DNA of 64,000 bases, taken from assembly GCF_902167145.1 (NCBI RefSeq), contig NC_050096.1, positions 294,140,200 to 294,204,199 of the forward strand. The letters are read 5' to 3'. The DNA is from Zea mays (taxonomy: Eukaryota > Streptophyta > Magnoliopsida > Poales > Poaceae). Position 1 is the first letter of the stretch. Every line of letters begins with the position of its first letter. Below are positions 1 to 12,306 of this stretch, one piece after another. The notes beneath the pieces are model-generated. The model made no database searches, was not told the DNA's origin, and was given only the letters and a program-made list of their open reading frames with translations. The translations under genes and the position numbers were made by a program.

Positions 1-78
1 CGCTATAAGAAACCCCAGGTTTTTCTCCTCATCAAGAGACAGTTTCGCCTCAGTAACAGCTTCCTTGTCTCCAGACAT
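1..78 (-). CDS. Antisense ORF of element G, N-terminal 26 codons, runs off the window
   Basis: A minus-strand ATG at 76-78 opens a frame that stays open to base 1, starting MSGDKEAVTEAKLSL. It reads antisense to the retrotransposon and begins about 300 bases inside the 3' LTR. A TATA box (221-229) lies about 145 bases upstream on the same strand. I do not recognise the protein. Tat-lineage elements are known to carry extra antisense ORFs beside the 3' LTR, and element D in this window shows a fuller example. With only 26 codons visible, the reading is tentative. Confidence 0.4.
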   Translation of the reverse strand, partial: MSGDKEAVTEAKLSLDEEKNLGFLIA

Positions 79-220
79 CTTCAGAAACACTAAAAAACTA
101 TTTTCAATGCCGAAGCTTTAAAACTAAAGACTCAGGGAATCTTAGCGCGCGAAAGCTAAAAATCGAGCGAGCGAGAGAAAGTGGCAAGAAAGCGTACCAA
201 ATGAGCTCGCGGTATGCTCT

Positions 221-229
221 TATTTATAC
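221..229 (-). promoter_or_regulatory. TATA box for the antisense ORF of element G
   Basis: The minus strand reads GTATAAATA here, about 145 bases upstream of the antisense ATG at 78. This suggests an internal antisense promoter independent of the LTR promoter. Confidence 0.4.
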
Positions 230-383
230 GCTTGATGCGGTAAAAATTGAAAGGTCCCGCCTGTCAGTGAATGTTGCTATTCTAGCAAAGGGAAGGTGTT
301 TTTTCGGACCTTTGGCTTAAAGCCTTCGTCCATGTCGCAATCTAAATTTATTATTTTAACAAATTAATATTGCGAGGGGCTAC

Positions 384-1047
384 TGTTGGGGGCCTTCGGC
401 TTCCGAAGGTCCTCAAAAATATGATTTAACAATGTTTCTGGAGTATAATGTGTGAACAGGTATCTTCGGACTTGTATCAGAAAGGGAGAAGCTCAAAAGA
501 TACGAAGGTTGACACAGTGCCGAAGCTGTGAAGCAGGAAAGCTTCGGCATGTTCGCAGAAAAGGGAACCGACTTAAAGATGAAAAGGCCATTTAGACCTC
601 GATAGATTGCTATGGAATTATCACCAAATGTAAAGGGCATATATGTAATTTTGTATGGGTTGTACCCCGTGCCTATAAATAGGTGAACAGTACCCCCGTA
701 CTGTTCACGCTGACTTGGCATTTGCTTTTGCGTCACACTTGTATTTCCATCTCCTTCCAAGCCGAAGGTACATTTATAATTCGATATTGTTTCTATTTCC
801 CTATGATGATATAATAAAGTTAAATGAATAATGTTATATGATTATTCATGCTATCTTTTATGTTTCATATGCTTCGTCTTTCATTAATATATACTGTGAT
901 GATGAAGGTTCGTCCTTCATGACCTTCGTCCGAAGATCGTTATATCCTAAGGGAAATAATGCTTCAAAGGACGAAGGACTTTATTGTTTAACATTCTCTG
1001 TGTTGCCTTGTTCTTAACTCATAGCATTTGAGAACAAGTCCCCAACA
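384..1047 (+). repeat. 3' LTR of element G (664 bp)
   Basis: It starts TGTTGGGGGCC and ends GTCCCCAACA, so the termini are the inverted repeat TGTTGGGG/CCCCAACA. GAAGG/CCTTCG-type short words (TCCGAAGG, CTTCGG) recur through it. It interrupts a Sirevirus reverse-transcriptase reading frame that resumes at 1048. The first bases after it, GATCA, would be one copy of the target duplication; the other copy is outside the window. I recall cinful/zeon-family LTRs looking like this, with modest certainty. Confidence 0.8.
674..708 (+). promoter_or_regulatory. LTR promoter of G: TATA box followed by a perfect hairpin
   Basis: TATAAAT lies at 674-680. An inverted repeat follows directly: GTGAACAGTAC (683-693), loop CCCC, GTACTGTTCAC (698-708). 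The arms are 11 of 11 complementary and cover the expected start site, about 30 bases after the TATA box. Confidence 0.6.
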
Positions 1048-1941
1048 GATCATGATTCAAAAATTCGAGATGTCTATGATGGGGGAGTTAAAGTATTTTC
1101 TAGGATTTCAAGTCAAGCAACTCCAAGAGGGCACCTTCATCTGCCAAACGAAGTACATTCAAGATATACTCACCAAGTTTGGGATGAAGGATGTGAAACC
1201 CATCAAGACACCCATGGGAACCAATGGACATCTCAACCTCGACACGGGAGGTAAATCCGTAGATCAAAAGGTATACCGGTCAATGATAGGCTCTTTACTC
1301 TATTTATGTGCATCTCGACCGAACATTATGCTTTCTGTATGCATGTGTGCAAGGTTCCAAGCCGACCCTAAGGAAGTTCACCTTAGGGCCGTGAAGCGAA
1401 TCTTGAGATATTTAGTTCAAACACCTAAGTTTGGTCTTTGGTAACCTAAGGGATCCTCTTTTGATTTATTAGGATATTCTGATGCTGATTGGGCAGGGTG
1501 TAAGATTGATAGGAAGAGCACATCAGGGACTTGTCAGTTTCTGGGGAGATCCCTGGTGTCTTGGGCTTCAAAGAAACAAAACTCAGTAGCTCTTTCTACC
1601 GCCGAAGCCGAGTATATTGTCGTAGGCCATTATTGCGCGCAATTGCTTTAAATGAGACAAACCCTTAGGGACTATGGCTACAAGTTTAGCAAAGTCCCTC
1701 TCCTATGTGACAATGAGAGTGCAATCCGCATGGCAGATAATCCCGTTAAACACAGCCGCACTAAGCACATAGCCATTCGGTATCACTTTCTGAGAGATCA
1801 CCAACAAAAGGGGATATCGAGATAGCCTATATAAACACCAAAGATCAATTGGCCGATATCTTTACCAAGCCACTAGATGAGAAAACCTTTACCAAACTTA
1901 GGAATGAGCTAAATATTCTTGATTCTAGGAATTTTGATTAA
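1048..1941 (+). pseudogene. Sirevirus pol fragment (RT C-terminus and RNase H), element F
   Basis: The translation matches the A, C, B and E elements of this window from [17 protein letters not shown] onward, through the RNase H stretch ([11 protein letters not shown] type) to a terminal LDSRNFD and stop at 1939-1941. It is broken: a TAA replaces a Tyr codon at 1442-1444, a TAA replaces a Trp codon at about 1648-1650, and one G is missing in a G-run near 1811, shifting the frame. The YVDD catalytic motif would lie upstream of the G insertion and is not in the window. It is non-functional. Confidence 0.85.
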
Positions 1942-2737
1942 TTCTTTGCACACATAGCTCATTTATATACCTTTGATCAAATCTCTTTTATGTCTATGAC
2001 TAATGTGTTTTCAAGTGTATTATTATGCTTAGTCATAGATATTGAAAGGGAAATGAAGTATTCGACAAAGAAGGCGCTTCCACTCAACTCCATCGATATT
2101 TGTCGATATTCCGCATTATTCTCCACTTTGGTATAATCTTCACTCATCTCTATTTATTTGCCATTGGGGAGAAAGTAAAAGGGCTTATATTTCACTCACA
2201 AGTATCCGTTTTTGGCGATTCATGCCAAAGGGGAAGAAAGTATGAGCCCAAAGCAAAAGGACCGCACCACCACCGAATTTTAAACCAAAAAAAGAAGTTT
2301 TTTCAAATTGATATCTTATTGTGTTCAAAAGGGGGAGAAAGTAGTATCTTCAAAACTTGCAAAACCCTCTTGAACACTAAGAGGAGAATTGTATTTAGGG
2401 AGAGTTTTGATTAAGTCAAAGGAAAAGCATTTGAAACATAGGGAGAAAATTTCAAATCTTGAAAATGCCTCTTTCAATCTAATTCATGTACCTTTGACTA
2501 TTTGCAAAAGGTTTTTGAAAAGAATTTTACAAAGGATTTGCAAAAACAAAACACGTGGTGCAAATGAGTTCCAAAATTTTAAATTAGAAGAAAACCATCC
2601 ATGTACATCTATTGAAATAAGTTTATTGGTTTCAATTCCAAGCAACCTTTGCACTTACATTATGCAAACTAGTTCAATTCTATACTTTTATATTTGCTTT
2701 GGTTTGTGTTGGCATCAATCACCAAAAAGGAGGAGAT
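1942..2737 (+). other. 3' untranslated region of element F with repeated polypurine tracts
   Basis: No gene is present. Several purine runs (AAAGGGGAAGAAAG, GGGGGAGAAAG and the terminal AAAAAGGAGGAGAT next to the LTR) recur along with TTTTGGCGATTCATGCC-type words. Repeated polypurine tracts upstream of the 3' LTR are a known Sirevirus trait. No envelope-like gene is present. Confidence 0.7.
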
Positions 2738-3930
2738 TGAAAGGGAAATAGGGTCAAACCTTTTCGATAAGAATTTTGGTGGTTGAATTGCCCAACACAA
2801 ATAATTGGACTAACTAGTTTGCTCTAGATTATGAGTTCTACAGGTGCCAAAGGTTCACAACAAACCAATACAAGTCAAAAGAAAGGGTTCAAAACAAAAG
2901 GACAAAGTATAACGAAGGCAGCCCTGGTCTGGCGCACCGGACTGTTCGGTGTGCCATCGGACAGTGTCTTGTGCACCAGGGAGATCGACTCTGAACTCGC
3001 TAGCTTCGGGAATTTGGGAGGCCGCTCCGCTATAATTCACCGGACTGTCCGGTGTAACACTGGACTGTCCGGTGTGCCAACGAAGCAACGGCTAATTCGC
3101 GCCAACGGTCGTCTATAGAGGACATTAAATGCGCTACAGTGCGCGCCTGCGCGTGCAGAAGTCAGAGTAGGCGCAGAAGGCGCACCGGACAGTCTACAGG
3201 ACCTGTCCGGTGGCCCCAATTGTTAGAGCTCCAACGGTCGGGACCCAACGGCCTGGTGACGTGGCTGGCGCAACGGATAGTGTCCGGTGACGCACCGGAC
3301 TTTCCGGTGCGCCATACGACAGAAGCCTTCACCAACGGCCATATTGGTGGTTGGGGCTATAAATACCCCTAACCACCACTCTTCAAGTAATTCAAACATT
3401 CACTACATCTCATTCAATGCAAGAGCAATACACAACACTCCAAGACACAAATCAAAGCCTCCGATCGAATCAAAGTCCCCAATTCAACTCTAGTTTTTAG
3501 GACTTGTGAGGAGATCGACTTGTGTTCTTTTGTTGCTCTTGTTGCTTGGTTGGCTTTCTTCTTTCTCTCATTCTTACTCTCAAAACCTTGTAAGCGAAAC
3601 AAGAGACACCAATTGTGTGGTGGTCCTTGCGGGGTCTAAGTGACCCGGGAAATCAAGGAAGGAAGCTCACTCGGTCTAAGTGACTGTTGGAGAGAGGGAA
3701 AGGGTTGAAAGAGACCCGGTCTTTGTGACCACCTCAACGGGGAGTAGGTTTGCAAGAACCGAACCTCGGTAAAACAAATCATTGTGTCATCCATTCTTAT
3801 TTGCTTGTGATTTGTTTTCACCCTCTCTTTTGGACTCGTTTATATTTATAATGCTAACCCCGGCTTGTAGTTGTGCTTAAGTTTATAATTTTCAGATTTC
3901 GCCTATTCACCCCCCTCTAGGCGACTTTCA
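2738..3930 (+). repeat. 3' LTR of element F (1193 bp)
   Basis: It begins TGAAAGGGAAATAGGG and ends CTAGGCGACTTTCA. It contains degenerate copies of the CACCGGACTGTCCGGTG palindrome (about 2935-3305). A TATA box at 3357-3365 is flanked by inverted arms GGTGGTTGGGG (3346-3356) and CCCCTAACCACC (3366-3377). It closely resembles the C 5' LTR at 12307-13502. Confidence 0.88.
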
Positions 3931-4842
3931 CCGTTAACAAAAAATCTAAATACTATGGACTGCCCTAGCTGTCGGCACAGCTCCCCCTCACCGTCGGTTT
4001 CTCCCGCAAAACCGGCGGTAAACCGCCCAGATAGAGGTAAACTTTGTATTACTACCAGTACACCGGTTATAGTACCAAGATTTAGCTCTGTTTTAATTAT
4101 TTAGTGCATAGATTTAGTTTTTTAATGTTTAGATTTTCAGATTCGTTCATGCTATTATTGAATGGAGATAGAAATAAAGATAGAGATATAGTTCTGTTCA
4201 TGTTAGATTTTGTTCATGTTATGGATTAGTTATGGTTTAGTTACTGTTTCAAGTTATATGATATTTTTGTCACATATGAAGAGACATGTCAGATGAAAAT
4301 AGAGATAGACAGTCTGGTTGCACGGAGAGAAGGTTGTCGCAAGTTTCAAATTGAAGTATTGTGCAGAAACAAAGAGCGGGGGAGGTGGTACCCAATTAGA
4401 GGAGCATCTCACGCATAAAGGAAAGAATGTCAAGAGATGTTCCTCTGTTCCTTCGAACATAAAGACATATCTCGTGACTAGCATTAGTCACGAGGGCTGA
4501 TGCAAGATATGACAAGGGCGGTGGGGGTGGATTCTCAGTGTATCTCCAGCGAGAGGGTTTTCTTGCGCGTTCCAAACAAGTCCTTATAATTGATTTGAAA
4601 GGGTATGGTATAACTTTCATCAATTAATTGATTTGAAAGGGTATCAATTAATAACTTTCATCAATTATACGTATCTTTTATAACCGGGCATCAACATATC
4701 AGCAGTTTTCACTGAAACTAACCTGTAGGCTATAAAATACATCAGGCCAAATACTACTGCTTTTATTAGCATATTGGAAAATTATGGTTTAAAAACCTAT
4801 CAGCAACAGACATTTGCTCTAGGAAGGGACTTCTCGAGATAA
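3931..4842. other. Non-retrotransposon DNA between element F and the first MITE
   Basis: I see no gene. The notable structures are a perfect 10-bp inverted repeat at 4471-4494 (CTCGTGACTA, loop GCAT, TAGTCACGAG) and a direct duplication at about 4585-4672, where TTGATTTGAAAGGGTAT and AACTTTCATCAATTA each occur twice. The DNA is AT-rich, apart from a GC-rich patch at 3965-4035. Confidence 0.5.
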
Positions 4843-5029
4843 GGCTATCTCCAACACTCCAACCTAAATCCTTATCTCACTCCATATTTCAAACTCTTTA
4901 TCTCCAACAATCCCAACCTCAATCCTTATCTCACTCAATATTTCAAACTCTACTCTATAAACAATAGAGTCTACATAACAAAAAAAAGTGTTTTGCACGT
5001 CCATATATAAGCTCCGCTAAAGATAGCCT
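4843..5029. mobile_element. Tourist-like MITE candidate downstream of RPS18
   Basis: The left end reads GGCTATCTCCAACA and the right end GATAGCC, giving short terminal inverted repeats bordered by TAA on the left and TTA/TAA on the right. Inside there is a tandem duplication of roughly 50 bases (AATCCTTATCTCACTC...ATATTTCAAACTCT twice, 4868-4953). The size and ATCTCCAACA end are typical of grass PIF/Harbinger-type MITEs. The target duplication is not clean, so the exact ends are uncertain. Confidence 0.5.
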
Positions 5030-5264
5030 TAACAATACCAACAGCATAGAGAGACTATCAGCATAAGACTCATCAAATAAAATTACTCTTATAAGTTGCA
5101 AAAAAACAAATTGCAGGATACAATATAATAAGGTTCCATAACTGCAAGATTATCCTAGGGCAAAACATAATTTCAGGAAACTGTCCCAACAGAAACCCTT
5201 CATCAAGACAGTTTGAACATGAACCAACACTAGTACATCTGAGATTTGTCGATAGATATGTAGC

Positions 5265-7161
<1,897 letters not shown>

Positions 7162-7239
7162 GGTGGCGGCGGCGGTAGATCGGTCGCGCGGAGAGGCGGC
7201 GACAGCAAGGGGGCAGCTGCTGGTGGGCGTCCGCGCGGC

Positions 7240-7410
7240 TAAGGTTTAGGAGACGGCGTTGTGGGCAGGATTATATACGGAAGAGTGAAACCCTAGACCT
7301 TCATCGGACGGCTGCCATATGACGGGCCAGCGGATGGACCTATGCCTTTGGTCACTTCGTGGGCCTTGGTTCGGTTCACGGGCATTCTCCATTCTGCGTT
7401 TCTTTGGGCC
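7240..7410 (-). promoter_or_regulatory. RPS18 promoter: TATA box, telo-box and TGGGCC elements
   Basis: On the minus strand a TATATAA lies at 7277-7271, about 110 bases before the ATG. A telo-box (plus strand AAACCCTAG, 7288-7296) is directly upstream, and TGGGCC elements (site II type) occur at 7360-7365 and 7405-7410, the latter within GGGCCCACGTGG. Telo-boxes combined with site II elements are characteristic of plant ribosomal protein and other growth-related promoters. The 5' untranslated region is estimated at about 80 bases. Confidence 0.75.
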
Positions 7411-7509
7411 CACGTGGACTGTCAACTAATCTCAGCCCCTTTTTTAACAGCCGTTCCTAGATTCCGACGTGAACATTTTTCCAAAGAACAATAGTGACAC
7501 TGCCGCTTA

Positions 7510-7794
7510 GAACATCTCCAACAATGCCTCAAACTAGTGCCTCAAATTAAAATATGAGGTTCTATACAGTAAAAACTACTCTAACGGTGCCTCATTTCAT
7601 AAAATTTTGTCAAAAAACTGTAGGGCACCCTCTCAAGTGTCTCAAATATACTACACCGTAGTGGGCTGTCCTATAATCTAGATTTGGGGCTTTACTGTTG
7701 GAGCGGGGTGTTTTGTTGGTGCCCTAAATTCTATAAAATATAATTAGTTTTAAATTAAAGGGCATTTTTATAGGTCACGTTGTTGGAGATGCTC
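7510..7794. mobile_element. Tourist-type (PIF/Harbinger) MITE, 285 bp
   Basis: The left end is GAACATCTCCAACA and the right end is its inverted partner TGTTGGAGATGCTC (one mismatch). Both sides are flanked by the 3-bp duplication TTA (7507-7509 and 7795-7797), the PIF/Harbinger hallmark. It is AT-rich with no coding. It lies about 100 bases beyond the distal TGGGCC element of the RPS18 promoter. Confidence 0.8.
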
Positions 7795-7797
7795 TTA

Positions 7798-9240
7798 TAA
7801 AAGAAATAAACAAAGTAATATATTATATTTATTTGATAGTATAAAAATCGGTATTTCTTCTAACTTATTTTAAAATAAAAAAATTGAAGTTCCCTATCTA
7901 GCATCGATTTAAATTTTCTTCATTTAGCGTTTATTTCCTTGACTAACGATATCTATATTAGAATTATACGCTGTCTCAAATAAGAGAACATGATTCTTTC
8001 CGATTTCAAATAAGAAAAGCAGAAATGCTGTGACCGTGAAGTGAGGAAGAGATCAATTCTGGTTCCAAATATGATTTCAATTATAGATGCATTTTCTAAA
8101 ACAATGGTAGAAAATGAATTTTTAATCTTATTTCTTTTTTATCTTATTTTTAATCATGCAATTCATAAATATTTCTTTTTAGTTCAGGAAATATAAAGTT
8201 GGTGCAAATTAAAAAAATGCAATCTATTGTTTCAAGATTAACAACTTTAGCTTCGAGAGTTTTTTTATCTTATTCACATGAATAATTTTAAAAATGAATT
8301 TTAGAATAAAAAACTTGAAACGCAAATTTTGGATTATAAATGGTTTTAAATAAAATAGACACCGCTATAAAAAGTGTAGATATCTAACATAATTTTAGGA
8401 TCATGAATGCTGTGAATCTCGTTAATCACTCAGTATCATAAATGTTTTGTTACTCAAGTTTGACTTTTATATTTTCAAATTTAAAACCGGAATACACCAC
8501 ACAAAAAACGAGTCAGTTTTCGTATTTCACTTAGCAACAAGAACGAGAAATTCCACCGGACTTCGTTGCTTATGGACCCAGAAACTGAACTTGTGTACAC
8601 CAAGGAAATCAATCGAACTAGCGAGTCAACTGCACCAGTCGCGCATGATTAACAGCGTTGATTGTCCCCGCGCACAAAAACGTGCAACATCAAATATTCA
8701 GCCACTTAAGTTTTAGTTCAGTTTTCAAGGTTTAATTCAACCGTATGGCATGAATAAATATTTGAACATTCAAGATTTACTTCAACATATAGCATAAATT
8801 CAGTTGTTCAAAGTTTACTTCATCCATTTAAAGTTTATTTCAGACATTCATGATTTAGTTCAACCATTAAAGACCAACAATTGAAGGTGATGAAATTAAA
8901 AATGAGAGTCGATTCCTACGGCAGGTCGGTACTTCGAGTTCGAGGGAGTTAATCGTCAAGAAGGGGAGTCGTCGATGCGAGTTTAACATGTGAGCAGGAT
9001 TATGATTAAGCAGGGGGCTGGTTCAGGTGATGGACGTCTGATCCATCACACTAGATGTGTGTATATATAGGGCAGATTTATTCAATACTTTGGCCACTAT
9101 CTGGACCAACCTAATCTAATATTAGACGAGTTCTCCTCTCTTCCTCCGCGCTGCGCGCCCCCGCACAGCAACTAGGTGTGCTACTTATTACACCCGATAA
9201 AAACCACACACCCCCAACAACCTGCCATGTGTTACTCCTC
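7798..9240. other. AT-rich intergenic DNA, no gene seen
   Basis: Both strands were read; frames are short and without recognisable protein features. Words such as TTCAACATAGCATAAATTCAG and TTTAGTTCAACCATT recur loosely at 8705-8875. Nothing else can be supported. Confidence 0.5.
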
Positions 9241-9495
9241 ACACACAATCTGACTGAACGAATGTAAACTGTAATAATAACAGAATGACTAAAATTATAA
9301 TAAAATGATCGAAACTTTAAGTACACGACTGAAATTGTAACGAAATAGCTCAAACTGTAACAAAATAACTAGAACTGTAACCGGATAGCTGATTGAGTGA
9401 ATGATCGAGACTGTAATAGAATGACTAAAGTTGTAATATAAATTATAATGGAATGATTCAAAACTTATAATAGAATGATTGGAATTTCTATCTCA
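9241..9495. repeat. Degenerate minisatellite, about 20-bp unit
   Basis: The phrase GAAACTGTAATAGAATGACT and variants (AAATTGTAACGAAATAGCT, AGACTGTAATAGAATGACT) follow each other roughly every 17-24 bases. The copies are diverged. The same phrase returns at 10095-10268 in the same orientation. Confidence 0.6.
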
Positions 9496-10094
9496 TACTA
9501 TATTTAAGTGAGAATCTTCCTTTGTGCGCCGTCCCATCACTCAAGCTTCCGCGCGGTTCTCCCTACTCCCTATGATGTGCAACGAATATTCCACTAATAA
9601 TTTGAAAATAAAAATATATAATTATGCTAGGCAGCGTCAGCACCGTGGGCTGGGAAAACCACCCAAGCACAGAAGGATTCTTAGGTCAGACTGTAACACT
9701 ATTAATTGGGACAGGCCACAACACCGTCCCTAATCTCGCGAGCATAAAAAAAAGCGAAAGAAACTTCATCTTATCTCACCCGCACCAAATAACTCATCGC
9801 TCATTGTCTCCGTCACTCCTCACCACATCGCCACCTAATGTCCCTAGGGCAAAATTATACGTGCATCACAAGGCCGTGACTGAATCTGTGTGATCTAACC
9901 CTAAAGGCACGCTGCCACACGTTCAGATTCGCGTGAGTCGCATCGCCGGATCCACCATGTCGATGGGATCGACACCGCCACACGCCTAGTTCGACATTGA
10001 TTTGACTCGATCTAGAATCTGTGAGTTTAAATCGTATTTTAATAAACATCTTATTTAAGCAAGATTTATCTATATGATATATGGAAAACGTACA
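9496..10094. other. Spacer between the two minisatellite fields
   Basis: No gene or repeat family recognised. A GC-richer patch lies at 9630-9990. Confidence 0.4.
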
Positions 10095-10268
10095 TGCAAC
10101 GGACTAGTTATAACACAAATTGTAATGGAATAACTGAAAACCGTAACATAATGTCCAAAACTGTAATGGAATGATTGAAACTGTAACAAAATAAATGAAA
10201 CTGTATAGCTGATACAATAATAGAACGACTGAAATTGTAACAGAAACTACAATAGAATGATAAACTTG
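10095..10268. repeat. Second field of the degenerate minisatellite
   Basis: Variants of GAAACTGTAACAAAATAAAT and AAACTGTAATGGAATGATT are repeated, as at 9241-9495 and in the same orientation. It ends about ten bases before the LTR of element H, so H may have inserted at its edge. Confidence 0.6.
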
Positions 10269-10280
10269 ACAAACTACAAC

Positions 10281-10661
10281 TGTTATGACTGGAAAAGTAT
10301 ATGGGCGCCAGCCTAAGCAGCCAGGGAAAGATAAGCTAGACTGAGTAGATAAGTACTCAGATAAGATAGCTAGAGTTGTTTAGATTTTCCTTAAATAAAG
10401 GTAGTTTGTTTAGATCCCCTTAAAAGTAGGAAGTCTTGTTAGGCCAGGGTAATATATAAGCCCTTTATGCCTTTAGTCTGTAATCAGGAAAGATCAATCA
10501 AAGAAAGAGATTGAGTCTTGCCTCCCTATTGTTCTCAACTCCATTGCTGCGCCTGAACCACCCTAGGCCAGGCGTCACCACGACAATCTCTCACACTTAT
10601 TCCTCCAACCCTCCAACCATTAGCCACTCATACAACCTCCGCAGCCGGGGTAATTCTAACA
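10281..10661 (+). repeat. 5' LTR of element H (381 bp)
   Basis: It starts TGTTATGACTGG and ends AATTCTAACA (TGTTA/TAACA terminal inverted repeat), followed two bases later by the primer-binding site. A TATA-like ATATATAA is at about 10452-10459. A short LTR of this size fits small chromoviruses such as the Reina group. Confidence 0.8.
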
Positions 10662-10675
10662 ACCTGGTATCGGAT

Positions 10676-12306
10676 ATGCTAGGATCTGATGAAGCTGAAA
10701 CTACAGCTTCAGCCCAGCCGTCGGAGTTGGCAACAATCACCACCGCCCTTGCCAAAGTCCAGCGCCAACTCGGGCTCTTCGCCACGCAGATGGCCTCCAT
10801 GTCCTCCCGCATTGCCGCGGTGGAATCCACCCCAAGAACATCGGCCATGGCGCCGCCACCAGATTGCCCCTACAGCATGCCTGGATATGGTGGACTGCCA
10901 CTGGCTATGACAGCAGCCGATGGCCACCTTCCACCACCACCCACCACCATATTCGCACCAGCACACACCACCACCTCACTTCCATTGCACCTGCTGCCAT
11001 TACCACATTCACCATCTCCTGTTCCATCCTTTCCCCCACTACAGCACACCATACCCAGTGCTTTCTCTCCACCGCCATCTGCTGTTGTTCCTCGCTTCCA
11101 CCGCTTGGAGTTTGCAACCTTTGATGGCAAGGAAGATCCAATGCACTGGTTGACTCGACGTGAACAATTCTTTGAGGGACAGTGCACGTTGGAAGAGGAG
11201 AAAGTCTAGTTGGTTTCATATCACATGCTCGGCGTTGCATGGACTTGGTACAACCAGCTCCTGCATGATGAACCACCCCTGTCATGGGGGCGTTTCAAGC
11301 AGTTATGCCAACTCCGATTTGGACCACCGCTTTGCAGCAACCCACTCGGGGAATTGACAAGGCTTCCATTTCGAACAACAGTGGAGGATTATCAGGAGAG
11401 GTTCTGGGATTTACTGGCCCACACCACGCCACTCACTTTAGAACAGAAGGTATAGCTCTTCACGGTAGGTCTTCCAGAGCGTATCAAGATCGATGTCGAA
11501 CTTATGGCTCCTCGGGATCTCAATCATGCATTAAGTTTGGCAAGAGCATATGAACGAAGGGCTCGGGCACTCGACGTCCACCAGACATCAACTACCAACA
11601 AGCCGTCGAGGCCTCCCCAGTGGCTGTCATTTCCTATTCCAGCACAACAGTCCACTGTAACAGTAGCAGCACCAACCAGCACGGGGGCACAACGTCCATT
11701 TAAGAAGCTCACCCCCGTCGAGATGGCTGAGCGCGCGCAAACAGGGACTGTGTTACAACTGTGACGAACAATACGTTCGTGGTCATCAGTGCCCGTGTCT
11801 GTTCTATCTGGAGGTCACGGATTTTGAGGAAGATATAGGAATCGAGGATGAATCCAATCCAGAGGATCCAGTACCCATCATTTCACTCCATGCCTTAACA
11901 GGCATCTGCTCAGAGGGAACCATGCAACTGCAAGTCGACATTCGGGGATACGCCCTCACAGCTCTTCTTGACACGGGCTCTACCCATAATTTTGTCAGCC
12001 TCAAAACTACAGATAGGCTGCGACTAGCCTATAGTTCTAACCAAGGTTTCCAGGCCACAGTAGCAAATGGCGACAAGATTCACTGCCGATAGATTGCTAA
12101 CAGTATTGGTATGTCCATTGCCGGTGAAGAGTTCTTGATGGACACATATGCCATTCCTCTAGATTCCTTTGACATTATGTTGGGTATCACATTTCTGCGC
12201 ACTTTGGGACCCATCCTTTGGGATCTTGAAAATCTGTGTATGGCATTCTGGAGGAGAGGACAGTGTATTCTCTGGAAGGGACTGGGTTCACAGCGCTGGG
12301 ACATTT
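10676..12306 (+). pseudogene. gag-protease of element H, broken
   Basis: Starting from ATG 10676 (MLGSDEAETTASAQP), the order is a coiled N-terminal segment, a proline/histidine-rich linker, a gag core (RLEFATFDGKEDPMHWL and onward), a zinc knuckle of the form C-x2-C-x7-H-x-C (CYNCDEQYVRGHQC, about 11752-11793) and an aspartic protease with DTGSTHNFV near 11970-11997. Breaks: in-frame TAG codons at 11207-11209, 11453-11455 and 12090-12092, and a frameshift close to 11745. All three stops can be explained by a single C-to-T or G-to-A change (CAG or TGG to TAG). The frame ends at the C insertion. Confidence 0.85.

Larger units (their letters stand above)
1..383 (+). mobile_element. Element G: 3' internal end of a Tat-like Ty3/gypsy retrotransposon
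   Basis: Only the last 383 bases before the 3' LTR are in the window; the rest of the element lies to the left. The purine-rich stretch GCGAGGGGC just before the LTR start at 384 serves as the polypurine tract and puts the element on the plus strand. No gag-pol coding is seen here. Instead there is a minus-strand ORF start with its own TATA box, an arrangement also seen in element D. Assignment to the Tat lineage (cinful/zeon-like) rests on LTR appearance and this antisense ORF, so it is an inference. Confidence 0.65.
1048..3930 (+). mobile_element. Element F: 3' part of a decayed Sirevirus (Ty1/copia)
   Basis: This contains the second half of reverse transcriptase, RNase H, a 3' untranslated region with several polypurine tracts, and the 3' LTR. 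The 5' part lies left of the window beyond element G, which was inserted after the codons for a conserved EEFSR segment. The LTR (starting TGAAAGGGAAATAGGG) is of the same subfamily as that of element C. After the LTR come CCGTT and unrelated DNA, so the target duplication cannot be checked. Confidence 0.85.
10281..12306 (+). mobile_element. Element H: 5' part of a Ty3/gypsy element with chromovirus-like gag
   Basis: This consists of the 5' LTR (10281-10661), a primer-binding site TGGTATCGGA at about 10665 (initiator Met tRNA type) and gag plus the start of pol. The sequence breaks off at 12306, where the LTR of element C begins. The remainder, including reverse transcriptase and the 3' LTR, must lie to the right of the window, beyond C. 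Confidence 0.8.

Noticed and set aside
8447..8716. 89-codon plus-strand frame in the gene island
   Set aside because: AT-rich context, no motif, no splice or promoter signals.
10597..11285. Minus-strand frames over the gag of H
   Set aside because: They are shadows of the proline/histidine-rich gag linker, which has a clear gag core and zinc knuckle on the plus strand.
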